From JBKQHQ01 sp052148715 (GTDB lineage Bacteria > Pseudomonadota > Alphaproteobacteria > Rhizobiales > Xanthobacteraceae), in contig JBKQHQ010000260.1 in the NCBI GenBank assembly GCA_052148715.1, positions 1 to 25,614 on the forward strand: 25,614 nucleotides of DNA, given 5' to 3'. The notes under the pieces are model-generated. The model was not told the DNA's origin and did no database searches. It saw nothing but the letters and a program-made list of their open reading frames with translations. Shown piece after piece: positions 7,473 through 15,492 of this stretch. A program made the position numbers and the translations under genes. Positions within the stretch are counted from its first letter, which is position 1, and each line of letters begins with the position of its first letter.

Positions 7473-8108
7473 CCTTTGTGCTCCGCGAGCGCGACGCCGC
7501 AGAGGCAAGCCCGCGACCACCGCACCGCAGCATAATACGGTGCGGCGCACAAGCGAATGTCACAAATGCGTCATAACGCCCCCGCTTTTGTCCTGGCGGG
7601 CCCCACCGTGGATTTTTACCACAGCAGCTTGCGGTGCCTTGAGATCAACACCTGATTGCCGACCTCGAAGGGCCCTCCTTCATCTCTCGACGGGAATACT
7701 CCGAAAGCGGACGCAAATCGGGCCTGCCCTTGGACGGAGAGTGTGTGCAGCTGAAGACTCATGCAGTGCAGCAAGCGGGGTATCGGAGGCTTTAACCCTG
7801 TGGCTGCTCCGGTTGCTTCCGGCTGGAGCCGTTGCCGGTTGGGACTTGCAGCCGCCGGAAAGCCGCGCCTTTCCACGGCGCACGCCAAGAGCGGCAGCTC
7901 GGCCTAGCCTCAGCGAGTGGCATCGTGGCGAAGAACGGCGACCTACTATTTGTTGGCGTTGCATATAGCGCCGTCGATGCTTTTGAGCGTTTCCGTCACT
8001 TGGCAGGAGATTGGTCACAAAAAAATCAGGAGAGGAAAGGGAGGCGAATTCCTACACGACGATGGGTCCACTCCCGAGGTCCACGAGTGTCCGCGGCTTT
8101 GCTGTCGC
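7473..8108. other. 636-bp stretch without a convincing gene
   Basis: Open frames exist on both strands, but none shows recognisable motifs or a good start. A partial copy of dispersed repeat A lies at 7684-7713. A block reading GATGGGTCCACTCCCGAGGT near 8061 resembles the left part of the same repeat. A GTG-started frame from 7917 has a hydrophobic stretch (TYYLLALHIAPSMLLSVSVT) and could be a remnant of a small membrane protein, but this is weak. Confidence 0.5.
7684..7713 (+). repeat. Partial copy of dispersed repeat A
   Basis: CGGGAATACTCCGAAAGCGG matches the right-hand block of repeat A (compare the block ending GCCTCGGAAGCGGACC at 4889-4972 and CTCCGAAACCGGACC at 22432-22502). Only this half is visible. 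Confidence 0.45.
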
Positions 8109-8131
8109 TTAAAATCGACCGCCATTGGCAT

Positions 8132-8896
8132 TCATGCGCGCCGATATGGTTCGCCGAGTGCCGCGGGCGCCAGCTGGCGTCCGGCGAGGCCACCGACAGC
8201 AAGCAGCGCGAGCAGGTAGGGCAGCATGATCAGCAGCGCGTTGGGCACCGCGATGCCGAGCGCGGGCAGCTGAAACTGCAGCGCCGTGGCCGCACCGAAC
8301 AGCAGGCAAGCGATGATCGTCCCGCCGATCTTCCACTTTCCAAAGATGACGGAGGCGATCGCCAAATACCCGGCGCCGCGGGTCGTGCTCTCGGTGAACG
8401 TGTGGATGTCGCCGATCGAGAGGAAGGCGCCGGCGAGCGCGGACATGAACCCGGCAAAGAAGACGGCCCCATAGCGAATGCGGGTGATCGAGAGCCCCGA
8501 CTTGTCGACGGCGCGCGGCTCGGCGCCGGCCGCATGGACGGCGATGCCGATCGAGGTAGTGCGCAACACGATCGCCGTCACCGCGATGATGAGGAGGCCG
8601 GCATAGAGTAGCCAGACCTGCTCGAAGACGGCGGCACTGAAGCTCGGGATGTCGCCGATGAGCGGTGGCTTCCATTTCGCAAGATCGGGAATCTGCTCGC
8701 GGGAGCGCGCGCCGAAGATTTCACGATTGGCGAGCGTTGTCGCGCCGAGAACGCGGATGTTGATGCCGATGCCGGTGACGATCTGGTTGGCGCGCAACGT
8801 ATTGCTCAGCACGGCCTGAAGCGCGGCCACCCGCATGACCGCGATGATACCGATGCCAAGTCCGATGAGCGGATCACCGGTCGCCCAGGCGCCGAC
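8132..8896 (-). pseudogene. ABC transporter permease (BPD_transp_2, sugar/nucleoside type), N-terminally truncated
   Basis: The minus strand encodes about 255 residues that match the inner-membrane permease family used for simple sugars and nucleosides. Seen are VGAWATGDPLIGLGIG, LRANQIVTGIGIN, HAAGAEPRAVDKSGLS, RIRYGAVFFAGFMSALAG, a TFTES motif, GYLAIASVIFGKW and the ending LALLAVGGLAGRQLAPAALG. Several hydrophobic segments are present. The frame is open to 9067, but residues before VGAWATG do not resemble the family, and the first two or three helices are missing. Upstream partners (ATPase, binding protein) are absent. It is most likely a relic of a transporter operon. Confidence 0.8.
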
Positions 8897-9114
8897 TTGC
8901 TCGTGGTAGTTCGTGGGACTAAAATTTTTTTGGAATTCGTACGGACGACCGTGCTTGGCGAAGTCCGAACGACCGCACCTCCACCCTGGGTTCCGACTAG
9001 CGAGGACCCTCTGACATCCCGAGCAAGATCGAGCGTCCCGATGAGGGCGCGCGGTGGTCGGGGCCACGCGCGATTGACAGCTGCGCGGGCGATCGTTTGG
9101 CCGCGAGCCATTCG

Positions 9115-9655
9115 TCAGCGAAAGTGCTTATGATAGCTCTCGATCCAGTCGGTCGAGATTTCCCCTTGTGCCTGCTCCACCGACATTTGCGGGGGCTCGG
9201 CGCAAACCTTGGCATGTAACGCGGCTTCGAGGCGGTCCTTTCTGTCGGCGTTCCACTCAATGCCATGGAATTGATGCGGCCAAAGGTTCGTCAAGTCATT
9301 TGATCCGCCTAGGTCAAGCGGAATCAGGTGGTCTATTTCACAGCCCCGTTTACTGCCGCAATAGCCCGTGTCGGTTTCCTTTGAGTTCGTAGCGCGCGAA
9401 CACGTCCGTTTTGTCCGCTTTGGTCACGCGCCGCACGCATTTGCTGTATCCGGTTTCACAGATCATCTTGCGTGTGATTGGTTCGCCGGGATTGATCGGC
9501 ATTGCCGTCAGCTTGGACGGGCATTTGGCGGCAAACGCAGGAACTATTTCGGGGATCGCGCCGGGCGTGAGTTGGCGATCGGGCAATGAGTGATCATCGG
9601 CCGACGCGGCGGCCGGCAGCAACAAAAGGATGGCGAGGCGAATCGGTCCGCTCAT
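9115..9655 (-). pseudogene. Exported HNH-like protein, frameshifted
   Basis: The first part starts at 9655 with a signal peptide (MSGPIRLAILLLLPAAASA), then LTPGAI, KMICETGYSKCVRRVTKADK and YELKGNRHG. In this family the next block should carry the EIDHL motif. Here the frame runs to a TAA at about 9350, but the neighbouring frame reads GYCGSKRGCEIDHLIPLDLG, GSNDLTNLWPHQFHG, WNADRKDRLEAALH and ends at 9115. A frame change near 9360 therefore splits the gene. The family is an exported protein with an HNH-like EIDHLIPLxLGGSN core found in many rhizobia; its substrate is unknown to me. No slippery sequence is evident, so a mutation is more likely than programmed frameshifting. Confidence 0.75.
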
Positions 9656-9845
9656 GAACGTATTATAGCCAAATGCGCGAGCCAGCCGGTAACCCTAACG
9701 CCTGCAACATCTTCCCCGCTGGACGGTGCGACAGTCACAAATGGCCGATGAGACGCAAGCAAGAAAGCGAGCTGCCGCAGAAGAAGCCGCCCGCGCCCTC
9801 GTTACCAAACGTCGGCGGCGGCGGACGGAAGATTAGCGCCGCGCC

Positions 9846-10018
9846 TCAGACCGACCGCACCAAATCCGGCAGCACGCGCCGCACTGGTCCGCCATATCAA
9901 TGGACTTCCGGCGCGGGCAATCCGCCGTTATCCCCGCGAGCCAATCCGTCAGCTTGGCGTCGGGTCCGAGTCGCTCATTGAGACGCTTGCCGCCGTGTAG
10001 CGACCACGGCGCCCGCAT
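9846..10018 (-). pseudogene. Cys-rich DQCGA small protein, near-complete copy with frameshift
   Basis: The start ATG at 10018 gives MRAPWSLHGGKRLNERLGPD, then LTDWLAGITADCPRRKSIDM and ADQCGACC. After that the frame turns into RIWCGRSEARR, while one base over it reads CPDLVRSV followed by TGA at 9846-9848, as expected for the family ending (LPKVL in copy 1). One C seems to be missing from a CCC run. This is the most complete copy of the family in the window and defines its N-terminus. I know of no function. Confidence 0.55.
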
Positions 10019-10128
10019 TTGTCGCAAGAGAGCTTGTTTAACTTTCCGCAATCGGGTCCCGTGCTCATCCCCAATATACGGGAATTCCCTAATATCACGA
10101 ATGACCTGCCTTCCGTTCGTTATAGGTC

Positions 10129-10341
10129 ATGCGTGCCAACGATTCGCGACGCTTTGGCGAGCTGTTTAACGATCACCACCATTGGCGTCGTCGCGCCAGC
10201 GAGATCCGAGCCATCGCCGCTTTGCTTACGCGCGAGACGGCAAGAGAGGCTTTAAGCGGCGTGGCCGAAGGCTACGACCGGTTGGCACGCCGAGCCGAAG
10301 AGCGAGTGTGCGGCCAGCCACAAAAAATAGGCGGACTGTAA
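10129..10341 (+). CDS. Small helical protein (HWRRRASEIR...YDRLARRAEER)
   Basis: 70 aa from the ATG at 10129. The segment HWRRRASEIRAIAALLTRET, then VAEGYDRLARRAEER, fits a class of short helical proteins with an RAxEMRxLA...YDxLAxRAE pattern that I recall from Bradyrhizobium genomes. There is no signal peptide, membrane segment or Cys pair. The Shine-Dalgarno sequence is weak. Family resemblance supports it being coding, but the function is unknown. Confidence 0.55.
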   Translation: MRANDSRRFGELFNDHHHWRRRASEIRAIAALLTRETAREALSGVAEGYDRLARRAEERVCGQPQKIGGL

Positions 10342-10537
10342 CGCCCGCCGATCGGTTAGGGAGCCTTCGCTGTGCATGGGCGACGGCCCGACAATTTTAC
10401 CGCTTGACTGGACCCCCGGTGTCAGAGGCCTCCGCGCCGCCACCAAATGTTGACGTGAATCAGCAAATCAGCGCATGCAGGCCGATTGCTGGCGATGACG
10501 GTTCGTCAGTCGAATATCGGTTGGACGCGGAACTACC

Positions 10538-10657
10538 ATGCGCGCGAAAACATACGGCCAGTGGGCGACGCTCACAAAGCGAAGACGGACCGATGATTGG
10601 GTTGCAATCATTCTTATTGCAGCGGTCATAGCCCTGCAGTTGTGTATTTACGGATGA
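10538..10657 (+). CDS. 39-aa single-pass membrane mini-protein
   Basis: An ATG at 10538 opens 39 codons: a basic N-terminus (MRAKTYGQWATLTKRRRTDD) and then one hydrophobic helix (WVAIILIAAVIALQLCIYG) running to the stop. Positive charges before the helix predict N-terminus-in topology. CGGA lies 7-10 bp before the ATG. It ends 27 bp before the next gene. Its small size makes the call tentative, but the clear basic-then-hydrophobic layout is unlike random frames here. Confidence 0.4.
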   Translation: MRAKTYGQWATLTKRRRTDDWVAIILIAAVIALQLCIYG

Positions 10658-10684
10658 TTGAAGTAGAATCTAAAACTACGTTAC

Positions 10685-10954
10685 ATGATGGCGATGCCCA
10701 ATTGCCCCGTCTGCAAGAAGCCGTTGCCATCCACGATGGGCGCCAATGCGCGTTATTGCTCCGCCGCGTGCCGCGCGAAGCGGGCGCGCACGATGAATCT
10801 AGCGGTCAACCCCGTTCCCGTTCGCGAATGCGCCCATTGCGGCAGGCGGATCTACCTTTGGGCTGGCCGCAAGGATCGCGTGTACTGCTCCATCGCGTGC
10901 AGGGTGGCCGCGCACCGCAAGAAGCATACGAGCGCGCTCGTTGATGCCGATTAG
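10685..10954 (+). CDS. Double treble-clef/zinc-ribbon small protein
   Basis: 89 aa from the ATG at 10685; ATGs at 10688 and 10694 are alternatives. Two similar Cys modules occur in tandem: CPVCKKPLP ... ARYCSAACRAKRA and CAHCGRRIY ... RVYCSIACRVAAHRKK. Each is CxxC followed by YCSxxCR, a pattern of small zinc-binding treble clefs. Four CxxC-like pairs predict two zinc ions. The basic tail may contact nucleic acid. No family name comes to mind. The internal duplication is clear. Confidence 0.65.
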   Translation: MMAMPNCPVCKKPLPSTMGANARYCSAACRAKRARTMNLAVNPVPVRECAHCGRRIYLWAGRKDRVYCSIACRVAAHRKKHTSALVDAD

Positions 10955-10987
10955 GCGTCCGTCCCGATTGTCCCGCCTTCCTATTGA

Positions 10988-11085
10988 GCCGTCGCAGCAC
11001 ACCTTCGGCAAATTCGAGCACAGTGCGGCGCACTGATCCGCCATGTCGATAGAACGACGGCGCGGGCAAGTGTCCGGGAGAGCAA
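10988..11085 (-). pseudogene. Cys-rich DQCGA small protein, fragment
   Basis: The minus strand reads DTCPRRRSIDMADQCAALCS, then NLPKV, the C-terminal block of the family at 9846-10018. The stop expected after LPKVL is missing and the frame runs on. The N-terminal half is replaced by the tail of the neighbouring ORF at 11094-11285. This is a third damaged copy. Confidence 0.5.
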
Positions 11086-11093
11086 TCCAAGAA

Positions 11094-11285
11094 TTAAGCG
11101 GCTGTAAAAAACCGAGGTGTTGGCTCGGTAGATACTTCCAAATCTTGGGCAATTTGCAGCATATCGGCACCGTGCCGTTGCAGCGCCCCCTTGATCCAGT
11201 GGTTTGGGGTCACGTCCGCGAGGCGGAAACATAGATCTGCCCGCTCACGATAGGTTTTTGCTATCGACCATGCCCTCATTGGCAT
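11094..11285 (-). CDS. Small helical protein (YRERADLCFRLAD)
   Basis: 63 aa. The core AKTYRERADLCFRLADVTPN, then IKGALQRHGADMLQIAQDLE, belongs to the short helical proteins with an R/K-xRAxxCxRLA signature that are frequent in Bradyrhizobium as I recall. A likely relative is at 17578-17739 (CRRQADRCVHMAQSAKD). No membrane or export signals are seen. The function is unknown. Confidence 0.5.
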   Translation of the reverse strand: MPMRAWSIAKTYRERADLCFRLADVTPNHWIKGALQRHGADMLQIAQDLEVSTEPTPRFFTAA

Positions 11286-11310
11286 TTTCCTTCCCGAATT
11301 TTGTTGCTTT

Positions 11311-11448
11311 ATGGAAGAAATATATCAGGCGGCGAGTCGAGCCAAGTACTATTCGACCGCCGAAATGCGGCTCCGGTTTCACTTTTTTGCTAGTTCAATG
11401 GGCAAAAGGCCGAAATTATGGGCTTGGACGATGATAAAATATATGTAA
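11311..11448 (+). CDS. Possible 45-aa small ORF
   Basis: An ATG at 11311 opens 45 codons (MEEIYQAASRAKYYSTAEMR, then LRFHFFASSMGKR, ending MIKYM). The surrounding 250 bp is more AT-rich than the rest of the window. There is no family match and no clear ribosome-binding site. It is followed by a candidate terminator at 11531-11565. Recorded only as a weak candidate. Confidence 0.2.
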   Translation: MEEIYQAASRAKYYSTAEMRLRFHFFASSMGKRPKLWAWTMIKYM

Positions 11449-11530
11449 GTTTTTGAGCACTATGCGTAAATTCCCTGTCTATGCGGATGGCCTTGGTCCC
11501 CAACCCCAGGCCCTCCCATCCCTAAACTGG

Positions 11531-11565
11531 CCGCCTCTCCCGCCAGGGGGGCGGTCTTTTTCTTC
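11531..11565 (+). terminator. Rho-independent terminator-like hairpin
   Basis: CCGCC-TCT-CCC-GCCA-GGG-GGCGG pairs as a G+C-rich stem with a small bulge and is followed by TCTTTTTCTT. It could end transcription coming from the left and insulate the small membrane-protein gene at 11630. Confidence 0.5.
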
Positions 11566-11629
11566 GCTCGGAAAAGAAAAGCTTCTGGGCTCGGTCGGGG
11601 GCATTTGCCAGGGCTTGGGGGCATAGCTT

Positions 11630-11944
11630 GTGCACGGAATCGGCTTAGGGAGGGACGCCATTCAGACCGCCGAGCCTGAGCAACCCGACCACGATCCCAC
11701 GAGGGGCCTTATCGGGGCTTTCGCAGGGTTTGCCGCTGTGCTCGCGGTAGAGGCTTTGGTGTTCGCCGGACTGGAATTCGTATTCGAGTTTCAAATGCGC
11801 CCGGTCGATGTGGGCTGGCTATTCCCTCCGATGATCGCTGGATGCGTCGGATGGGTTGTCTTTCGCAAGGCGGATTTGGCAGGCATCGTCGCCGCCGTCC
11901 GGGCGCGGGTGAAGCCCGACGTTGATCCGGCCCTGAAACAGTGA
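11630..11944 (+). CDS. Small two-helix membrane protein
   Basis: 104 aa. After a polar N-terminus (about 25 residues) there are two hydrophobic segments, LIGAFAGFAAVLAVEALVFA and WLFPPMIAGCVGWVVF, joined by a loop with EFVFEFQMRPVDVG. The C-terminal tail is basic. No family is recognised. The stop overlaps a GTG of the next frame (GTGA at 11941-11944), which suggests translational coupling to the following, interrupted ORF. Confidence 0.5.
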   Translation: MHGIGLGRDAIQTAEPEQPDHDPTRGLIGAFAGFAAVLAVEALVFAGLEFVFEFQMRPVDVGWLFPPMIAGCVGWVVFRKADLAGIVAAVRARVKPDVDPALKQ

Positions 11945-12225
11945 CGGCAACGCTCCACGCTGTGACATATCAGAAGGCAGGCAATGACTTTCGATTGGAA
12001 TATGCGTTGCCGGGGGGTACCCTTATTAGCAAAAAGTAGAATGTGGTTGACCCAATCGGAATCCTAACGACTGGGCTAATCCCCAATCGTGAAATTGACA
12101 TCAAGCTCGATCGTGCAGTAGCAAACATCGGTCCCGGCTTTGACATGGGCTTGGGCACCTCGGTTGGCGGCGGCAGCGGGTACGGGACAAAACCAACGCC
12201 ATTGCTTGTTGTCATTTGCGAGTAG
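11941..12225 (+). pseudogene. Hypothetical ORF interrupted by an amber codon
   Basis: Starting at the GTG that overlaps the previous stop, the frame gives VTATLHAVTYQKAGNDFRLE and YALPGGTLISKK, then TAG at 12037-12039. It continues in the same frame as VVDPIGILTTGLIPNREIDI and further to 12225 with a Gly-rich stretch (GLGTSVGGGSGYG). The continuity on both sides of the TAG suggests one 94-codon gene with a nonsense mutation, but two unrelated short ORFs cannot be excluded. No family is recognised. Confidence 0.3.
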
Positions 12226-12339
12226 AATTCGTTTCGCGAGCCTTGATGTCCGTGGCTATCTCCTTCGCAAAAGCAGCAAATAGGTGAGCAAGGGTGGCAT
12301 GGCCGATTTTCCGGCGAACTGCGTTCCCTAGGTCCAGAC

Positions 12340-13833
12340 GTCAACACAGGGAACAGGTTCCTTGATCGGCCACGCCAACGCAAGGCGACCTACGGCTCGA
12401 TCATCAAGGATGCAGTGGTGGCGTTGTGGGAGGCGTCTGATCGGGTCTGCGGCAAGCGGCTCAAGGTGATGATCCCGACGCTGCTGCCGGCGCTTGAGCG
12501 GCACGGCCGGTTGGAACTGAGCAAAGCTGATCGCGTGCTGGTGCTGGAAGTCAGTGCAACGACGATCGACCGCCAACTGGTCGACACCAAGATCGCGGCC
12601 GCGGGCGGCAAGCGCCGGCGTGTCGGCTTCTACTCCGCGATCCGCCGGGAGGTTCCCATCCGGACATTCAACGACTGGAACGATCCGGCGCCCGGGTTCT
12701 GCGAAGTCGACATGGTGGCGCACGGCGGCACGTCGGTGGCCGGGGCCTTCATCCAGACGCTGACCATGGTCGACGTTGCCACAGGCTGGACCGAGTGCAT
12801 GCCACTGGTGACGCGCGAGAGCGGGTTTGTCGTCCAGGCGATGGAACGTGCGCAGAGCCTGTTCCCTTGGCTCGTGCTGGGAGCCGACTTCGACAACGAC
12901 AGCGCGTTCATGAATGATGTGGTCGTTCCCTGGTGCCGCGAGCAGAAGATCGAGGTCACGCGCTCGCGCGCCTATAAGAAGAATGATCAGGCCTTCGTCG
13001 AGCAGAAGAATGGCGCGGTCGTGCGCCGCCTTGTCGGTTACGGCCGCTTCGAAGGGATCGATACGGCCCGCGTGCTGGTTCGTCTGTATGCGGCTTCTCG
13101 TCTGCATACGAATTTCTTCCAGCCGTCGTTCAAGTTGAAGGAAAAGCGGCGGGAAGGCGCGAAGGTGATCAAACGCTATCATGCTCCGGCCACGCCCTAT
13201 GCTCGGGCATTGGCGCATCCGATGGTCACCGAGGCCGTGAAGAAGCGGTTGCGCGAGCAGTACCGCACGCTCGATCCCGTGGCGCTGTTGGCCGAGATCC
13301 GCGCAGCGCAGGAGGAACTCGGCAATCGCATCGACCGTCGTCCCGGAGGCGCGCTCCGAGAGACTGCCGTTGGAAAGAGCGACGTGGCCGCGGTTGTGCA
13401 CAGCTCGACCGCGGTGCCCGCCGCATTCGCCCGAGGGCTCGGCAAAGACCTCGCGCGTGGCGAGCCGCGTGCCACGCATCGGCGGCTCAAGCGCCGTTAC
13501 AAGAAGCGGGTCCGCATGCCGTCAAAGCTCGACCCGCACGTGGCGCTGATCGAGGGCTGGCTCGCGGCCGAGCCACAGCTGACCGCGATTGCCATTGTCG
13601 GCCGTCTGGCAGAGCGCCATCCCGAACAGTTCGGCAAGAAGCAGCATTCGATGGTGCAGCGTCTGCTGCGAGCCTTGCGCCAGAGCGCCGCGCAGAGATT
13701 GATCGCTGAGACGCCGACCGTGAGATGCGAAAACGTGGCGCAGCCGCCCGAAGCTGTGGACGGCTCGGGCTATGGAGGGCCCGACCCGCCCACAGCCCCT
13801 CTCTCCGTTCCCGCCCTCAATGTTGATCACTAA
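12340..13833 (+). pseudogene. Integrase-core (rve-type DDE) transposase, N-terminally truncated
   Basis: About 490 residues from the first related codons (RQRKATYGSIIKDAVVALWE, ASDRVCGKRLK) to the TAA at 13831. The catalytic core shows EVDMVAHGG, VDVATGWTE, LGADFDNDSAFMND and RAYKKNDQAFVEQKNG with the DDE acidic residues. The family is the large transposase type with an N-terminal helix-turn-helix and the WEASDRxCGKRL block found in many rhizobial insertion sequences. The usual first 60 or so residues are absent and no ATG precedes the homology. A GTG at 12415 is open but internal to the conserved region. The element boundaries cannot be defined. An inverted GCAATA/TATTGC pair at 13874-13901 may belong to its right end. 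Confidence 0.75.
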
Positions 13834-14151
13834 GCAAACGTCCTGCGACCTGCCGGGTAACATTCTCAGGTGAGGCAATACGGGGGTCAATATTGCACGC
13901 CGAATAACACGAAGCCCCTGCTGCGTTACTAGAACGGCTGAGGCGGCCGTGCATTCATAGGCATCCCTTGAAGGCCGTCAGCATTTTCTGCCTTAGTCCC
14001 GATGCTGATCCGCATCGGTCTCCCACCAGGTCATCCAACAGACGGAACTGTTCAGCAAAATCGGTTTACCAGGTGGCAGCGTGCCTAGCTTGTCGGTCAA
14101 ATCGCCGAAGGTGATCGCACCGCAGTGAGACGTTGCTTTTTTTCACTATCG
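13834..14151. other. Intergenic stretch between transposase and ctrA-like gene
   Basis: No gene is supported in these 318 bp. The first 70 bp probably belong to the right flank of the transposase element (GCAATACGGGGGTCAATATTGC forms an inverted repeat). The remainder contains a weak minus-strand frame (AITFGDLTDKLGTLPPGKP) that may be gene debris. Confidence 0.5.
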
Positions 14152-14189
14152 CCAAAAAGGCCAGGCACCAGCTTACGCTGTGAGCCTGG
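14152..14189 (-). terminator. Terminator overlapping the ctrA-like stop codon
   Basis: On the minus strand CCAGGC-TCA-CAGC-GTAA-GCTG-GT-GCCTGG folds into a two-part stem whose loop is the GTAA containing the TAA stop. It is followed by CCTTTTTGG. It should end transcription of the ctrA-like gene. Confidence 0.65.
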
Positions 14190-14874
14190 TCTCGGCTTCG
14201 ATCGGCTCGCGCAGCACGTAGCCGCGTCCCCACACAGTCTCGATGTAGCTCTTGCCACTCGACGCTTTCGCAAGCTTCTTGCGCAGCTTGCAGATGAAGA
14301 CATCGATGATCTTCAATTCCGGCTCGTCCAACCCGCCATAGAGGTGATTCAGGAACATTTCCTTGGTCAGCGTCGAACCCTTGCGCAGGCTCAAGAGTTC
14401 CAGCATGTGGTATTCTTTGGGGGTCAGGTATATCGGGATGTCGTTGAGCTTGACTGTCTTGGCGTCGAGATCGACCATGAGATCACCGGTTTGGATGACC
14501 GACTGGGCATGCCCCTTGGAGCGGCGCACGATTGCATGTATTCGCGCCACCAACTCGTTCTTATGGAATGGCTTGGTCATATAGTCGTCCGCGCCGAAGC
14601 CGAGACCTTTGACCTTGTCCTCGGTACCGACGACACCGGAAAGGATGAGGATCGGCGTCTTTACCTTGGACACGCGCAATGCCCGCAGAACCTCGAAGCC
14701 AGACATGTCCGGCAGGTTCAGGTCGAGTAGGACGATGTCGTAATCGTAGAGCTTGCCGAGATCGACGCCTTCTTCCCCTAGATCGGTCGTATAGACGTTG
14801 AAGCCTTCCGATTTAAGCATCAGCTCAATTGACCGTGCGGTCGCGCCGTCGTCCTCGATCAGCAATACGCGCAT
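14173..14874 (-). CDS. ctrA: CtrA-type response regulator (OmpR/PhoB class), probable paralogue
   Basis: 233 aa, the normal length of CtrA, the DNA-binding master regulator of the alphaproteobacterial cell cycle. Receiver domain (1-115): acidic pocket IEDD, phospho-acceptor Asp51 in VLLDLNLPDMSG, and the conserved GADDYMTKPFHKNEL with its Lys. Winged-helix domain (about 125-228): YLTPKEYHMLELLSLRKGST, LTKEMFLNHLYGG, DEPELKIIDVFICKLRKKL and IETVWGRGYVLREP. AGGGA lies about 11 bp before the ATG. Relative to the CtrA sequences I recall from Bradyrhizobium it carries several substitutions in blocks that are otherwise almost invariant (GVVGTEDK, and VKLNDIPIYLTPKEYHM instead of a GGQRVHLTGKEYQM-type block). 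With its IS-rich surroundings, that suggests an accessory second copy, not the core gene. This is inference; a core copy elsewhere is not shown. Confidence 0.9.
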   Translation of the reverse strand: MRVLLIEDDGATARSIELMLKSEGFNVYTTDLGEEGVDLGKLYDYDIVLLDLNLPDMSGFEVLRALRVSKVKTPILILSGVVGTEDKVKGLGFGADDYMTKPFHKNELVARIHAIVRRSKGHAQSVIQTGDLMVDLDAKTVKLNDIPIYLTPKEYHMLELLSLRKGSTLTKEMFLNHLYGGLDEPELKIIDVFICKLRKKLAKASSGKSYIETVWGRGYVLREPIEAETRLTA

Positions 14875-14927
14875 CCCCAGTTCCCTTACTCGCGGCTCAA
14901 GTCGGCACGCTGATCCTGGCGGACCGT

Positions 14928-14969
14928 TTACCGAGGCTTTAAGACAAATACTAAGGTCGCAATGGTTAA
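14928..14969 (-). promoter_or_regulatory. Candidate CtrA-binding sites upstream of the ctrA-like gene
   Basis: On the minus strand TTAA-AGCCTCG-GTAA (14928-14942) differs by one base from the CtrA consensus TTAA-N7-TTAA. TTAACCAT (14962-14969) is identical to the extended half-site described for Caulobacter. They lie about 55-95 bp before the ATG, a plausible position for autoregulation. No transcription start can be assigned. Confidence 0.45.
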
Positions 14970-15198
14970 CAACGTGCTCGCCACTCTCAGGGGACGGATT
15001 TCGAGCCGTTTTTCAACCTGTGGGAACGGCAACCCATGCTGGCAAGGGCCTATTGCGGTATCCAAATACTCGCATCTGCACCTTCTGTTGGTAGTCGAGA
15101 AGCGCGGCAAGCTGGTCCCTCGATTAATACCGCTGCGATCGGCTCGGCCGCGAATGCCTAAAATTCTAATCAAAGCATCTGGGTCGATTTAGCTAGAT

Positions 15199-15211
15199 AC
15201 AAACAGTTTGT
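15199..15211. promoter_or_regulatory. Small inverted repeat, possible operator
   Basis: ACAAAC-A-GTTTGT is a perfect 6-1-6 inverted repeat, 16 bp before the ATG of the 15227 gene in the space shared with the ctrA-like gene. It could be an operator, for example for the ribbon-helix-helix protein encoded two genes on, but nothing beyond symmetry supports this. Confidence 0.3.
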
Positions 15212-15226
15212 GACAAATTGCCTCCC

Positions 15227-15478
15227 ATGGGCGGGGGGGCACCAATGCCTTTGTCTGGCAAGGAAATAGTGAGAATGGGGCGCGCCGTCACTGCGGCGGC
15301 TGCCATGGTTGCCACCTCGGGCGCGCTCCACGCCACCGGCCAGCCATTGTTCACGGTCGTTGATCAAATCGCCTTCAATTTAGCAGCGGCTCAATCCGAG
15401 GCTAAGAAGTTGCGCGAGAAGGCTGCCGCGTCGTTAAGTGCGCCGCAACCCATCACGCATTCTGTCAGGCACTCATAA
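15227..15478 (+). CDS. Hypothetical protein upstream of RHH gene
   Basis: 83 aa from the ATG at 15227; an ATG at 15245 and a TTG at 15218 are alternatives. The first half has a mildly hydrophobic stretch (AVTAAAAMVATSGALHA). The second half is a helix with charged residues (AAAQSEAKKLREKAAAS). No family is recognised. It ends 14 bp before the RHH gene, whose AGGAG follows its stop directly, so the two probably form one transcription unit diverging from the ctrA-like gene. Confidence 0.4.
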   Translation: MGGGAPMPLSGKEIVRMGRAVTAAAAMVATSGALHATGQPLFTVVDQIAFNLAAAQSEAKKLREKAAASLSAPQPITHSVRHS

Positions 15479-15492
15479 AGGAGCTGACTTTC

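Noticed and set aside
9340..9380. Programmed frameshifting in the HNH-like gene
   Set aside because: No slippery heptamer or following stem is evident at the frame change; mutation is simpler.
12328..13479. Long minus-strand open frame (383 codons) opposite the integrase-type transposase
   Set aside because: It is antisense to a clearly conserved transposase. It has no recognisable domain and its composition is that of a high-G+C shadow frame.
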